This document shows, piece by piece, positions 44,438-53,316 of a stretch of 64,000 bases of DNA. Every line of letters begins with the position of its first letter. The stretch's first letter is position 1. The position numbers were made by a program, and so were the translations under genes. The notes under the pieces are model-generated. The model searched no databases and was not told the DNA's origin. It worked only from the letters and a program-made list of their open reading frames with translations. This DNA is from Planktothrix sp. PCC 11201. Lineage in GTDB: Bacteria; Cyanobacteriota; Cyanobacteriia; Cyanobacteriales; Microcoleaceae. The DNA is taken from contig NZ_LT797709.1 in NCBI RefSeq assembly GCF_900009135.1, forward strand, positions 91,360 through 155,359, in the 5' to 3' direction.

Positions 44438-46288
44438 CTAGTGTTTTGGCGATCCTGTTTTATGTGAATGCGATCGCACCTGTTGACTCCATTCATTTAA
44501 AAAAGTCTCATAGGCGTGATTAATTCTTTGCATAACAGCGATCGCTTCTGATTTAACGTTATAATCAGGATGATATTGTTTTGCTAATTGATAATAGGCT
44601 TGTTTGACTTGATTCGGTGTTGCCTTGGGATTTACCCCTAATACTTGCCACCAATTTTGATAACATTCGGATGCGATTAATTCTGGTAAACTCAATTGTT
44701 GATACCAGAGTTGTAAAATACCCTTTTGACTTCCACTAACCAATCGTTGACCATCGGGACTAAAAGCAACGGGAGAACAACCGGAGAGTGTTTGCAATAA
44801 TTCTCCGGTTTTCCAATTCCATAATTTAACTGTTTGATCGACACTTCCACTCGCCAAAATTGTGCCATTGGGACTTAAAGCTAGGTCAAAAATAGCAGCA
44901 GAATGTCCGGTTAATGTCCGAATTAATTGATGATTTTTCCAATCCCAGACTTTAATTGTATTGTCAGCACTCGCACTGATTAAAGTTTGATCATCGAGAC
45001 TGAATAAAACCGCAGTCACCCAGTTAGAATGCCCGGTTAGAACCATAGGATTTTCATGGGTTTTGATATTCCAAATTCTAATAGTTTGATCAGCACTACC
45101 ACTGGCTACAAATTGACTCTTAGAACAGATAGCTACAGACCAAACTCCATCAGTATGTCCGTTCAAAATTCGTTTAGATTGTCCGGTTTTAAAATACCAA
45201 AGTCTAACGGTTTTATCGCCACTTCCACTAATTAAAATTTGATGATCGGGACTAAATACGAGGGACGTAATAATTCCCATATTTTTTTCAGGAAGATTCA
45301 GATCCAATAAAGTTCGATTCAGTTGTCGAGTCTGAAAATTCCAGAGGGTAATTCGACCATTAACACTCCCAGTGGCAACGATTTCTGAATTAGGACTAAT
45401 GCCAACGGAATACATCTCATAGGGCATAAACCAAGTATATTTTTTCTTAACTGTATTAACATCCCAAATATGAATATTGCGATCATCACTGGCACTGATC
45501 AAAGTTTGACTATCGGGACTAAAAGCCACCGCATGAATTGAATCTTGATGTCCGGCTAAACGCTGTGTTTCTGTCCACATTAAATCCGGTGACTGGGGAC
45601 GAATAACAAGATTATGATTTTCAATATTAGGTTTTTCTGTATTTTTTTGAGAGGATGATTTCTGGGGATCTTGAATATTTTGTTTAAGCTGTTTTAATTC
45701 ATCTTCTAATTCTAAATCATTAAATTTTTGTTTTAATTTTTCTTCTTGAAATTCGGGAATGAGTTCCAAAACTTCTAATAACGCGGCGGTATAAAATTCC
45801 TGATCTAAAATCCGTTCTTCCATCCGGTCAAAGGCTTGAAACGCTGTTTCTCCGCTTCCAGCAGCATCAATTAATTGGGCAATTCCATATAATCCTAAGC
45901 CAACAATTCCGCCAAAAACCCCTAATGTTCCCATGCCAATTCCTACACCTGTTCCGGCAAAACCTAACCCCATTCCTCCCACAACGGAAGAAATTCCCAT
46001 CCCAGAAATTGCCCCTAATCCTACTGCACCCCAAGCAATAGCATCCCCTTGATTAATGCCTCTAAATGCTCCATAAGTTGCAGCACCTGCCACCGCCCCC
46101 ACACCCATTAAGGGCATCATTCCTAACCCAATTCCCCCAAAACTTCCCACCAGCCCCACACCACCAATTGTGCTATAAATTCCTGCCCCAGTCGCTGCAC
46201 CAACGGTAACAAATGTTGTACCCGTGTTTAAGTTTTGAGAGAAATTATAATAACTTTTCATGATTTTTTGAAGTTCTGTAAATTTCAT
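44438..46288 (-). CDS. Glycine-rich membrane/WD40/J-domain fusion protein
   Basis: A 616-residue protein with three parts. Residues 20-150 are Gly/Ala-rich hydrophobic segments ([39 protein letters not shown]) like glycine zippers that insert in membranes. Residues about 240-530 are seven WD40 repeats ([20 protein letters not shown] then [22 protein letters not shown]). Residues 545-600 are a J-domain with the HPD tripeptide ([12 protein letters not shown]) that should stimulate Hsp70. A start at ATG 46261 is also possible. It is divergent from hypE. The role is unknown. Confidence 0.82.
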   Translation of the reverse strand: MKFTELQKIMKSYYNFSQNLNTGTTFVTVGAATGAGIYSTIGGVGLVGSFGGIGLGMMPLMGVGAVAGAATYGAFRGINQGDAIAWGAVGLGAISGMGISSVVGGMGLGFAGTGVGIGMGTLGVFGGIVGLGLYGIAQLIDAAGSGETAFQAFDRMEERILDQEFYTAALLEVLELIPEFQEEKLKQKFNDLELEDELKQLKQNIQDPQKSSSQKNTEKPNIENHNLVIRPQSPDLMWTETQRLAGHQDSIHAVAFSPDSQTLISASDDRNIHIWDVNTVKKKYTWFMPYEMYSVGISPNSEIVATGSVNGRITLWNFQTRQLNRTLLDLNLPEKNMGIITSLVFSPDHQILISGSGDKTVRLWYFKTGQSKRILNGHTDGVWSVAICSKSQFVASGSADQTIRIWNIKTHENPMVLTGHSNWVTAVLFSLDDQTLISASADNTIKVWDWKNHQLIRTLTGHSAAIFDLALSPNGTILASGSVDQTVKLWNWKTGELLQTLSGCSPVAFSPDGQRLVSGSQKGILQLWYQQLSLPELIASECYQNWWQVLGVNPKATPNQVKQAYYQLAKQYHPDYNVKSEAIAVMQRINHAYETFLNEWSQQVRSHSHKTGSPKH

Positions 46289-46324
46289 TATAGAATTGAT
46301 AATAATTATATCAATAACCTCTCT

Positions 46325-47371
46325 ATGACCTCTAATCCAGAGTTTAGTTTAACTTGTCCCATTCCAATTCAACAATACCCTCATATTTTACTCGCTCATG
46401 GCGGTGGTGGTAAACTGATGCGTCAATTAATTGACCAGATGTTTTTACCGACTTTTGGTCATCCGAATCAAGTGGAACATGATGCAGCTACCCTCCAATT
46501 AAATGGAAATAAAATAGCGTTTACAACGGATTCTTATGTCGTTAATCCCCTATTTTTTCCTGGGGGAGATATTGGTTCAATGGCTGTTCATGGAACCGTT
46601 AACGATTTAGCAATGGCGGGGGCTCGTCCTTTATATTTAAGTGTGGGTTTTATTTTAGAAGAAGGTTTACCGATTCAAACCTTATGGGAAATTATTCTAT
46701 CGATGAAACAAGCTGCCGAAAAAGCTCAGGTTAAAATTGTTACGGGAGATACTAAAGTTGTTGATAAAGGCAAAGGAGATGGAATTTTTATTAATACATC
46801 GGGAATTGGAATCATTGAACATAATTTAACTATTAATCCCCTATCTGTTCAAGCGGGAGATGCTGTTATTATTAATGGAGATTTGGGGCGACATGGGATT
46901 GCAATTATGGCGGTGCGGGAAGGATTAGAGTTTGAAACAACTATAGAAAGTGATTCCGCCCCGGTGGCGGATGTGGTTTTAGAGTTATTAGAGGCGGGAA
47001 TAGAAATTCACTGTTTACGAGATTTAACCCGGGGCGGTTTAGCCAGTACGTTAAATGAAATTGCTACTGCTGCTAAAGTTGAAATTGCAATTCAAGAAAC
47101 AGCTATTAAAGTATTAGAAGAAGTCAAAGGAGCGTGTGAAATATTAGGATTTGACCCCCTTTATGTTGCTAATGAAGGGCGGTTTACGGTGTTTGTTCCT
47201 GAGAAAGATATTGAAAAAACCTTATCAATTTTACGGGCAAAAATTCCAGAAGCGGGTTTAATTGGTTGCGTTAAAACGACTTCAAATCCTTTAGTTACTA
47301 TGGAAAGTACAATCGGAGCAAAACGGATTATTGATATGTTGAGTGGAGAACAGTTACCTCGGATTTGTTAG
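46325..47371 (+). CDS. hypE: [NiFe]-hydrogenase maturation protein HypE
   Basis: A 348-residue HypE from ATG 46325. It dehydrates the thiocarbamoyl group on its last Cys to thiocyanate, giving the CN ligands of the hydrogenase iron. [16 protein letters not shown] and [19 protein letters not shown] bind ATP. The C-terminus is the canonical PRIC, so the carrier Cys348 is in place. No other hyp, hup or hox gene is in the window. It is followed by a HicB-like gene 27 bp on. Confidence 0.96.
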   Translation: MTSNPEFSLTCPIPIQQYPHILLAHGGGGKLMRQLIDQMFLPTFGHPNQVEHDAATLQLNGNKIAFTTDSYVVNPLFFPGGDIGSMAVHGTVNDLAMAGARPLYLSVGFILEEGLPIQTLWEIILSMKQAAEKAQVKIVTGDTKVVDKGKGDGIFINTSGIGIIEHNLTINPLSVQAGDAVIINGDLGRHGIAIMAVREGLEFETTIESDSAPVADVVLELLEAGIEIHCLRDLTRGGLASTLNEIATAAKVEIAIQETAIKVLEEVKGACEILGFDPLYVANEGRFTVFVPEKDIEKTLSILRAKIPEAGLIGCVKTTSNPLVTMESTIGAKRIIDMLSGEQLPRIC

Positions 47372-47398
47372 GGAGTTAATTACTAAGGAGACAGAAGA

Positions 47399-47623
47399 AT
47401 GAAATACACAATTATTATTCAATGGTCTGAGGAAGATCAATGTTTTGTGGTATTTTTACCTGAATTTGAGGATATTATGCAGCCTTGTACCCATGGAAAT
47501 TCCTATCAAGATGCTGTTAATCATGCAGAGGAGGTTATTGAATTATTAATTGAGAGTTATCAAGCAGAGGGTAAACCTTTACCCCATCAAAAAAATATAG
47601 GGAATTTTTGCCAAGTTGCTTAA
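47399..47623 (+). CDS. HicB family protein
   Basis: A 74-residue HicB-like protein: YTIIIQWSEEDQCFVVFLPE, then NSYQDAVNHAEEVIELLIES and a short tail. It has the compact RNase H-like fold and no DNA-binding domain. AAGGAGACAGAAG before the ATG is a good ribosome site. No HicA is adjacent, so it is a solo antitoxin-like gene, perhaps co-transcribed with hypE. Confidence 0.8.
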   Translation: MKYTIIIQWSEEDQCFVVFLPEFEDIMQPCTHGNSYQDAVNHAEEVIELLIESYQAEGKPLPHQKNIGNFCQVA

Positions 47624-47670
47624 CTTTGTAGGATACTCCATTGTAGCCCACGCACCTAATAATACTTTAT

Positions 47671-48150
47671 CTACAATTCACCCGCATCTCGTTTTCGCCA
47701 AAATTCATCGCGCTGTTTTTGCTGTTGTTTCAGTTTTTCTTTTCTAGCACTTTCTAAATCTTGATTTAACTTGTTAGCAATAGCCTGCTTTAACTGATGA
47801 CTTTCATAACTGCGAACGGTTAAAACAGGTTGAACTAAAGAAACCGCTAAAGCTCCAATTGCAGTATGAATTTTGTCTTGAATTTGTCCTGAATATTGTT
47901 TACCTGTAATCACATACCAAGCAAACATTTCACAATTATTCCGATGAATATTATACTCTCCAAATCTTTGAGGATATTCTAAAATCCGTTGTTCTTGTTC
48001 CGGGGTTAATTCTGCTGCTTTGCCTTTATATTCAACGCCATTAGGCCCCCAACCGATTGAATTTTCAAAGGTTCCATCGGAAGAAATAAAATAATGTTTA
48101 GCAATTCCTAATGATGACTCAATAGGAATAGAATAGATTGAGTTTGCCAT
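47671..48150 (-). CDS. LRAT-like (NlpC/P60 superfamily) domain protein
   Basis: A 159-residue protein. The motif YNIHRNNCEMFAWYVITGKQ resembles the NCEHF nucleophile segment of the lecithin:retinol acyltransferase family, with His in AKHYFISSDGTF as a possible partner. The C-terminal 50 residues form a charged helix (KLNQDLESARKEKLKQQQKQ). Members act as acyltransferases or thiol hydrolases. The gene is isolated and convergent with the HicB-like gene. The catalytic role is inferred only from the motif. Confidence 0.55.
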   Translation of the reverse strand: MANSIYSIPIESSLGIAKHYFISSDGTFENSIGWGPNGVEYKGKAAELTPEQEQRILEYPQRFGEYNIHRNNCEMFAWYVITGKQYSGQIQDKIHTAIGALAVSLVQPVLTVRSYESHQLKQAIANKLNQDLESARKEKLKQQQKQRDEFWRKRDAGEL

Positions 48151-48271
48151 TTTTAATTAGTGACAATATTCCTTTGAATTAATAATATATTACTAAAAAA
48201 AAGCTGTGAATTGTTTTTTTGTTATAATTAGTAATAATTGGGGTTTGGTGCGTGGGCGGGACTTCTACATT

Positions 48272-49453
48272 CTAAGAATACCAAATAGATTCAATATTAG
48301 AGGCGATCGCATTTGCTTCTTGTTCTATGTTTTGACCATTTTCTGTGTGAATTAACACCGTTACATGACCTAGTTTTCGACCTGGGCGAGATGCGTTTTT
48401 ACCATACCAACGAATGAAGGAATTAGGAATTTCTGCGATTTTTTGACGCTTTTCTAAATACTCACTATTAGCGGTTTCAAACCCCAATAAATTCACCATG
48501 ATCGCCCCACTACATTTTAAAGCGGTATTGCCTAACGGTAAACCACTTACCGCCCTTAAATGCTGTTTAAATTGGGAAGTTTCACAAGCATCCAAACTAA
48601 AATGACCGGAATTATGGGTGCGGGGGGCGATTTCATTAACTAATATTTTACCTTCGGATGTTAAGAATAATTCTATCCCAAATACACCAATAACTTGTAA
48701 ACTATTAAGTAGGGTTGTTGCGATCGCTTCTGCTTGTTCGGCTATAGTTTTATTAATATTAGCTGGAGCAATAACCCGATGACAAACTTGATTTTTCTGC
48801 ACTGTTTCAACTATGGGATAAACTGCCACATCTCCCGCAACTGAACGGGCTGCAATCACCGCTAATTCCCGTTCAAAAGGAACAAACTTCTGTAATAACA
48901 TGGGAGGATAATTGAATTTTGCCCAAGTTTTCGATAATTCCTCGGCATTTTTAATAATAAAAGTTCCCTGGCCATCGTAGCCATAACGACAGGCTTTTAA
49001 AACCACCGGATAACCCAAATTATGATCAATTACTTTACCATTTTCGGGGTTTAAAAGTTGAAATTCGGGAACGGGTAAACCGATTTTTTCTAAATAACTG
49101 AGTTGATCATATTTATCTAATAATAAAGATAAAGCTGATAAACGAGGACGAAAACAAACCCCCTGTTCCGCAAGTTTAGATAGGGCGTTTAAATCCACAA
49201 ATTCATTTTCAAAAGTAATGACATCACAATGAGTTGCTAATTTTGCCGTGGCTGTGGCATCATCAATTTTGGCTAAAATAGTTTCTACGGCAAAAGGTAC
49301 GGCGGGGTCGTCAGTTTGGGGGGTTTGAACAAATAAAGAAACCCCTAAAGATGAGGCTTCTATTCCCATCATCCAAGCCAGTTGTCCCCCTCCAATTACG
49401 CCAATTTTGGTCAGGGTTTGAGGTTGAATTGTGGAAGTAGATAGGGTGTTCAT
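48272..49453 (-). CDS. purK: 5-(carboxyamino)imidazole ribonucleotide synthase
   Basis: A 393-residue ATP-grasp enzyme that carboxylates AIR with bicarbonate in purine synthesis. The N-terminal IGVIGGGQLAWMMGIEASSL, the central KACRYGYDGQGTFII with FVPFERELAVIAAR, and the metal-binding VNEIAPRTHNSGHF are diagnostic. Length is normal. The ATG is preceded by an A/T-rich leader. purE is not in the window. Confidence 0.96.
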   Translation of the reverse strand: MNTLSTSTIQPQTLTKIGVIGGGQLAWMMGIEASSLGVSLFVQTPQTDDPAVPFAVETILAKIDDATATAKLATHCDVITFENEFVDLNALSKLAEQGVCFRPRLSALSLLLDKYDQLSYLEKIGLPVPEFQLLNPENGKVIDHNLGYPVVLKACRYGYDGQGTFIIKNAEELSKTWAKFNYPPMLLQKFVPFERELAVIAARSVAGDVAVYPIVETVQKNQVCHRVIAPANINKTIAEQAEAIATTLLNSLQVIGVFGIELFLTSEGKILVNEIAPRTHNSGHFSLDACETSQFKQHLRAVSGLPLGNTALKCSGAIMVNLLGFETANSEYLEKRQKIAEIPNSFIRWYGKNASRPGRKLGHVTVLIHTENGQNIEQEANAIASNIESIWYS

Positions 49454-49619
49454 TTTTTAGCAATAGTTTCAACTTTATTTATTTTAACTGAATATAGCAA
49501 TATTTATATTGAGCGTGATATTAATATAAAATTGAGTTACATTGAAGGTGAAATGCGCTCCTGCTTCAAGTGTATTTTCGGTAAGATCAGTTATAACAAT
49601 CTCCTGGGACTTCTGCACC

Positions 49620-50189
49620 ATGCCTGAAATGACCGTCAAAGACCTAGAGCGGATCGAGTCCGTCTTGTGTGAAGCTGGTTTGGACTATCAAATTGAACTG
49701 GAACAGGGTAATATCACCATTATGGGGCCATCAGATATAGTCGCCAGTGAAGTCTCCTTAGAATTTGCTCGTCAACTCAGTAATTGGGTGAAACCTCGTG
49801 GTTTGGGTCGTGTTTTTGACTCAGCAGGTGGGTTCATTTTACCAAATAGTGACCTAAAAGCACCGGATGTTACTTTTGTATTGCGCGATCGCTTGCTCAG
49901 AAGTGTGAGATATTTTGCGACCCTAGTTCCCGATTTAGTCGTTGAAGTCAAATCTCAAAGCGATCGTCTAAAAAAACTGCGAGATAAAATTAAAGTTTAT
50001 ATCCAACAGGGTGTTAAAGTTGCAATTCTGATTGACCCCGATACCTGTCAACTGGAAATTTACCGACCAGATCAGCCTGTAATTATATTAAGAAATGGTG
50101 ATATTTTAACTGTTAGCGAACTGCTACCTGGATGGGAATTAATAGTTGCAGAAATCTGGCCTCCGGTATTTGATGAAGAGGATGTGTAA
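49620..50189 (+). CDS. Uma2 family endonuclease
   Basis: A 189-residue Uma2 protein from ATG 49620. The core reads VFDSAGGFILPNSDLKAPDV (the PD of the PD-(D/E)XK fold), then LVVEVKSQSDRLKKL (ExK) and VAILIDPDTCQLEIY. Uma2 proteins are very abundant in cyanobacteria and are thought to be restriction-type nucleases of unknown target. The last residues (DEEDV) and the stop are inside a 34-bp sequence shared with the broken hicA at 24286-24319. Confidence 0.88.
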   Translation: MPEMTVKDLERIESVLCEAGLDYQIELEQGNITIMGPSDIVASEVSLEFARQLSNWVKPRGLGRVFDSAGGFILPNSDLKAPDVTFVLRDRLLRSVRYFATLVPDLVVEVKSQSDRLKKLRDKIKVYIQQGVKVAILIDPDTCQLEIYRPDQPVIILRNGDILTVSELLPGWELIVAEIWPPVFDEEDV

Positions 50190-50211
50190 TTAATTTTGTT
50201 TAGGTACTTAT
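50178..50211. repeat. 34-bp sequence identical to 24286-24319 (inverted)
   Basis: The stretch that starts GAGGATGTGTAATTAATTTT and ends TAGGTACTTAT is the exact reverse complement of 24286-24319. In both places it supplies the last two codons (Asp-Val) and the stop of a gene (Uma2 here, truncated hicA there). Confidence 0.85.
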
Positions 50212-50321
50212 CTTAATTGGGTGCAGACACAGATGATACAGCGAGATTCCCCGATTAGGGTGAGGAGACCTCGCCCCTACATTTTTTTAACGCAGAGTGT
50301 CAACTGTGGTATAATTCCCTA

Positions 50322-50440
50322 GCTTGTTGTTGGGAAAGTCCGGTGAGATTCCGTTACTGTGCCGCAACTGTAATCAAGGAAAAAATAATTGAATTTTACT
50401 TTTTCAGCTTTTCCCTTGCGAGTCAGAATGCCAATTTCAA
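50322..50440 (+). promoter_or_regulatory. Cobalamin riboswitch
   Basis: The B12 aptamer signature is readable: GGGAAAGTCCGGTGAGATTC, then GTGCCGCAACTGTAA (the B12 box, 50360-50373), a hairpin with CAAGG (50375) paired to CCTTG (50414), and the closing GCGAGTCAGAATGCC (50419-50433). It sits about 100 bp before cobG, the first of four cobalamin genes. High cobalamin should turn the operon off. The expression platform lies between 50440 and 50533 and is not resolved. Confidence 0.9.
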
Positions 50441-50533
50441 GCGGTTTAAGATTGGATAGAAACACGGTTTTAAACGAATAGAAAAAAACCAGTTTCTAAC
50501 TCATTCTCTGCGTTGCATGGAGAAAAAACAACT

Positions 50534-51961
50534 GTGAATTGGTTAGTTAAAACAAAAGTTTGTCCGGGGTTATTTTATGGGACTCCCGCCCAAGATGGGT
50601 TTTTAATTCGCATCCGCACTCCTGGGGGATGGCTGAATACTCAACAGGGGAAATTGATTGCCCAACTACTCGAAGAGTGGGGAAGTGAAACCCTACAAGT
50701 TACAAATCGAGGGAATTTGCAAATTCGGGCGGTACAAACTTCCCCGAGTTTAGACGTATTTCAAACCTTACAAAACCTGGGGTTAGCCGCTTTTGATCCT
50801 CGGATCGATCACCTGCGGAATATTATGGCTAGTCCCACCGCCGGAATTGATCCTCAAGAATTAATTGATACTCGTCCATGGGTTGAAAAATTAGATTATT
50901 TTATTCAGAATCATCCCTCAATTCTTGAACTAAGTCCTAAATTTAGTATAGGCATTGATGGCGGGGGAAAAGTAGGAATTGGAACCCGTTCACCGATAGC
51001 TTGGGAACACCGTTATAATGAAATTCAACTCTTAGCAGTTGCTGTTGATTCTATCCATTTAACCTCTGATATTTACTTCCAGTTAGCCCTCGGAGGCGAT
51101 AAAACTTTATATCCTACTTCAGTTTTTATTAAACCAGAAAACTGTTTAGTCGTAGTAGAATCTTTGGTTAATGTTTATATCGATTATGTGCGGAAAAATC
51201 CATCTCCAACCGGGAAAAAACCTCGGATGAAACACTTACTCAAAGATTGGGGATTGGAAAAATATATTCAATTGGTTAATGCTAATTTAGAACATCCCTT
51301 AACTCTAATTTATGACGCAGAAAAGACGGTTTTAACAACGTTAAATTCCTTACCCTCCCAACCCTATGCCCATTTAGGAATTCATCCCCAAAAACAAGCC
51401 GAATTATCCTATTTAGGCTTATCCTTAAAATTAGGAAAATTGAGTGCAGATCAACTCTTGGAATTAGTAGAAATCTCGGAAACCTTTGGGAGTGGTCAGT
51501 TACGCTTAACTCCTTGGCAGACTATTTTAATTCCCGATATTCCCAATCAAAAAATACCGGAATTATTCCCCAAACTCGCCCCATTCGGATTATCAAATTC
51601 TTTAGTCGATGCGGCAATTGTTGCTTGCGCGGGAAAACCCGGGTGTGCGGCGGCGGCAACGGAAACCCAAATCCATGCTTTAATATTAGGAGATTATCTC
51701 AAGGAACAGTTAAGCCTGAATTCCCCTGTGAATATTCATTTATCCGGTTGTGATAAATTATGCGCCCAACCGAGTCCGGCAGAAATTACACTTTTAGGAA
51801 CAACAATTGAACAAAATGGCAAAATAGTTGAGGGGTATCAAGTTTATATTGGCAAGGGTCAAGACTCGTTAAACCATCAAGTTTGTGAGGGAAAACTGGT
51901 TGATATTCTTCCATTAATTAAGAAAGTTTGTATTGATCTCAATAAAACCCAACCAGAATAA
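50534..51961 (+). CDS. cobG: Precorrin-3B synthase CobG
   Basis: A 475-residue siroheme/4Fe-4S-type oxidoreductase of the nitrite/sulfite reductase fold that makes precorrin-3B from precorrin-3A with O2. The cluster ligands are in CAGKPGCAAAATE and SGCDKLCAQP (C-x5-C ... C-x3-C). The early VCPGLFYGTPAQDGFLIRIR and TNRGNLQIRAV segments are typical. GTG 50534 has GGAG upstream; TTG 50513 is in frame but has no ribosome site. It is first in the B12 operon behind the riboswitch. Confidence 0.9.
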   Translation: MNWLVKTKVCPGLFYGTPAQDGFLIRIRTPGGWLNTQQGKLIAQLLEEWGSETLQVTNRGNLQIRAVQTSPSLDVFQTLQNLGLAAFDPRIDHLRNIMASPTAGIDPQELIDTRPWVEKLDYFIQNHPSILELSPKFSIGIDGGGKVGIGTRSPIAWEHRYNEIQLLAVAVDSIHLTSDIYFQLALGGDKTLYPTSVFIKPENCLVVVESLVNVYIDYVRKNPSPTGKKPRMKHLLKDWGLEKYIQLVNANLEHPLTLIYDAEKTVLTTLNSLPSQPYAHLGIHPQKQAELSYLGLSLKLGKLSADQLLELVEISETFGSGQLRLTPWQTILIPDIPNQKIPELFPKLAPFGLSNSLVDAAIVACAGKPGCAAAATETQIHALILGDYLKEQLSLNSPVNIHLSGCDKLCAQPSPAEITLLGTTIEQNGKIVEGYQVYIGKGQDSLNHQVCEGKLVDILPLIKKVCIDLNKTQPE

Positions 51962-51985
51962 TTTTTTAAACATCAAACAATTAAT

Positions 51986-52615
51986 ATGTTAGATTACCTG
52001 CGAAATGGTGACGATATTTATAGAAAATCCTTTGCGATGATTCGCGCTGAAACCCCCTTAGAAAATCTATCGGAGGATTTAGCTCATGTAGCCGTGCGTT
52101 TGATTCATTCCTGTGGAATGACCGATATTGTTAAGGATTTAGAAGCCTCATCCGATGCGGTAAAAATCGGACGGGATGCCCTAGCTGATGGGGCTAAAAT
52201 TCTTTGTGATTCTCAGATGGTTGCTAATGGGATTACCCGCAAGAGATTACCTCAAAATAATCAGATTATTTGTACCCTGAATCACCCAGAGGTTCCCGAA
52301 ATAGCCCATCGAATTAATAATACCAGATCGGCCGCGGCTTTGGAATTATGGAAACCGGATTTAGCCGGGGCTGTCATTGCCATTGGTAATGCCCCCACCG
52401 CCCTATTTCGCTTACTGGAATTACTGGATTTAGGAATAGCAAAACCCGCCCTAATTTTGGGTTTTCCCGTGGGGTTTGTGGGGGCAGAAGAATCAAAAGC
52501 CGAATTAGCCGCCAATAGTCGCGGTGTTCCCTTTATCACCCTACACGGGAGGCGGGGGGGAAGTGCGATCGCCGCCGCCGCAGTCAACGCCTTAGCAAAG
52601 GAAAACGAATTATGA
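51986..52615 (+). CDS. cobH: Precorrin-8X methylmutase CobH/CbiC
   Basis: A 209-residue enzyme that shifts the methyl group from C-11 to C-12 to give hydrogenobyrinate (or the cobalt form, cobyrinate). RLIHSCGMTDI holds the catalytic His, and ALADGAKILCDSQMVANGI and GFPVGFVGAEESKAEL are family hallmarks. It starts 24 bp after cobG and overlaps cobI by ATGA. Confidence 0.94.
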   Translation: MLDYLRNGDDIYRKSFAMIRAETPLENLSEDLAHVAVRLIHSCGMTDIVKDLEASSDAVKIGRDALADGAKILCDSQMVANGITRKRLPQNNQIICTLNHPEVPEIAHRINNTRSAAALELWKPDLAGAVIAIGNAPTALFRLLELLDLGIAKPALILGFPVGFVGAEESKAELAANSRGVPFITLHGRRGGSAIAAAAVNALAKENEL

Positions 52616-53316
52616 GCCCCTTAGGACGACTTTATGGATTGGGTATTGGCCCGGGAGATCCCGAATTACTCACCCTCAAAGCCCACCGCATTCTAACCAC
52701 TGTCCCGGTCATTGCCTATCCGACCCTAGAAAATGGCAAGGTTTTGGCCCGGGCGATCGTGGCTGATTTTATTCGCCCCGATCAAATTGAAATTCCCATG
52801 CCCCTCCCCTTTAGTGTGGAGCGCAGTTCCCAACCCTATTATGATATCGCGGCCGACAAGATTGCCGAACAGTTGAGTCTGGGGCGAGATGTGGCGGTGC
52901 TCTGTGTGGGCGATCCCATGCTGTATGGCAGTTTTATGTATATCTTTAATCGCCTCGCGGGGCGGTTTGCCATTGAAGTTGTCCCCGGAATTTCTTCGGT
53001 GATGGCCAGTGCCGCCATGTTGGGCGTGCCGATCACCTATCGCAATGATGTTTTTAGCATTATGCCCGGCACATTGGAAGCGGACATTTTGCGCGATCGC
53101 CTTTCCAAAGTTGACGCTGCTGCTATTATTAAATTAGGCCGACATTTTGCGAAAGTTCGGGATATTTTGCTGGAATTAGGATTATTAAATCGCGCCCTTT
53201 ATATCGAAAGAGCGACTTTACCGAATCAAAAAATTATTCCGATTACTGAAGTTGATCCCGAAGCCGTTACCTATTGGTCATTAATTTTAGTTCCGAGTAC
53301 CACCCAACCCCAATGA
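52612..53316 (+). CDS. cobI: Precorrin-2 C(20)-methyltransferase CobI/CbiL
   Basis: A 234-residue SAM-dependent methylase that adds the C-20 methyl. GRLYGLGIGPGDPELLTLKA is the SAM-binding start of the tetrapyrrole methylase fold, followed by AVLCVGDPMLYGSFMYI and VVPGISSVMASAAM. It is coupled by ATGA to cobH upstream and to cbiG-cobJ downstream (53313-53316). Confidence 0.95.
   Translation: MSPLGRLYGLGIGPGDPELLTLKAHRILTTVPVIAYPTLENGKVLARAIVADFIRPDQIEIPMPLPFSVERSSQPYYDIAADKIAEQLSLGRDVAVLCVGDPMLYGSFMYIFNRLAGRFAIEVVPGISSVMASAAMLGVPITYRNDVFSIMPGTLEADILRDRLSKVDAAAIIKLGRHFAKVRDILLELGLLNRALYIERATLPNQKIIPITEVDPEAVTYWSLILVPSTTQPQ

Noticed and set aside
49454..49619. 6S RNA upstream of purK
   Set aside because: Some cyanobacteria carry ssaA there, so I looked, but the 166-bp gap has no long closing stem or central bubble.
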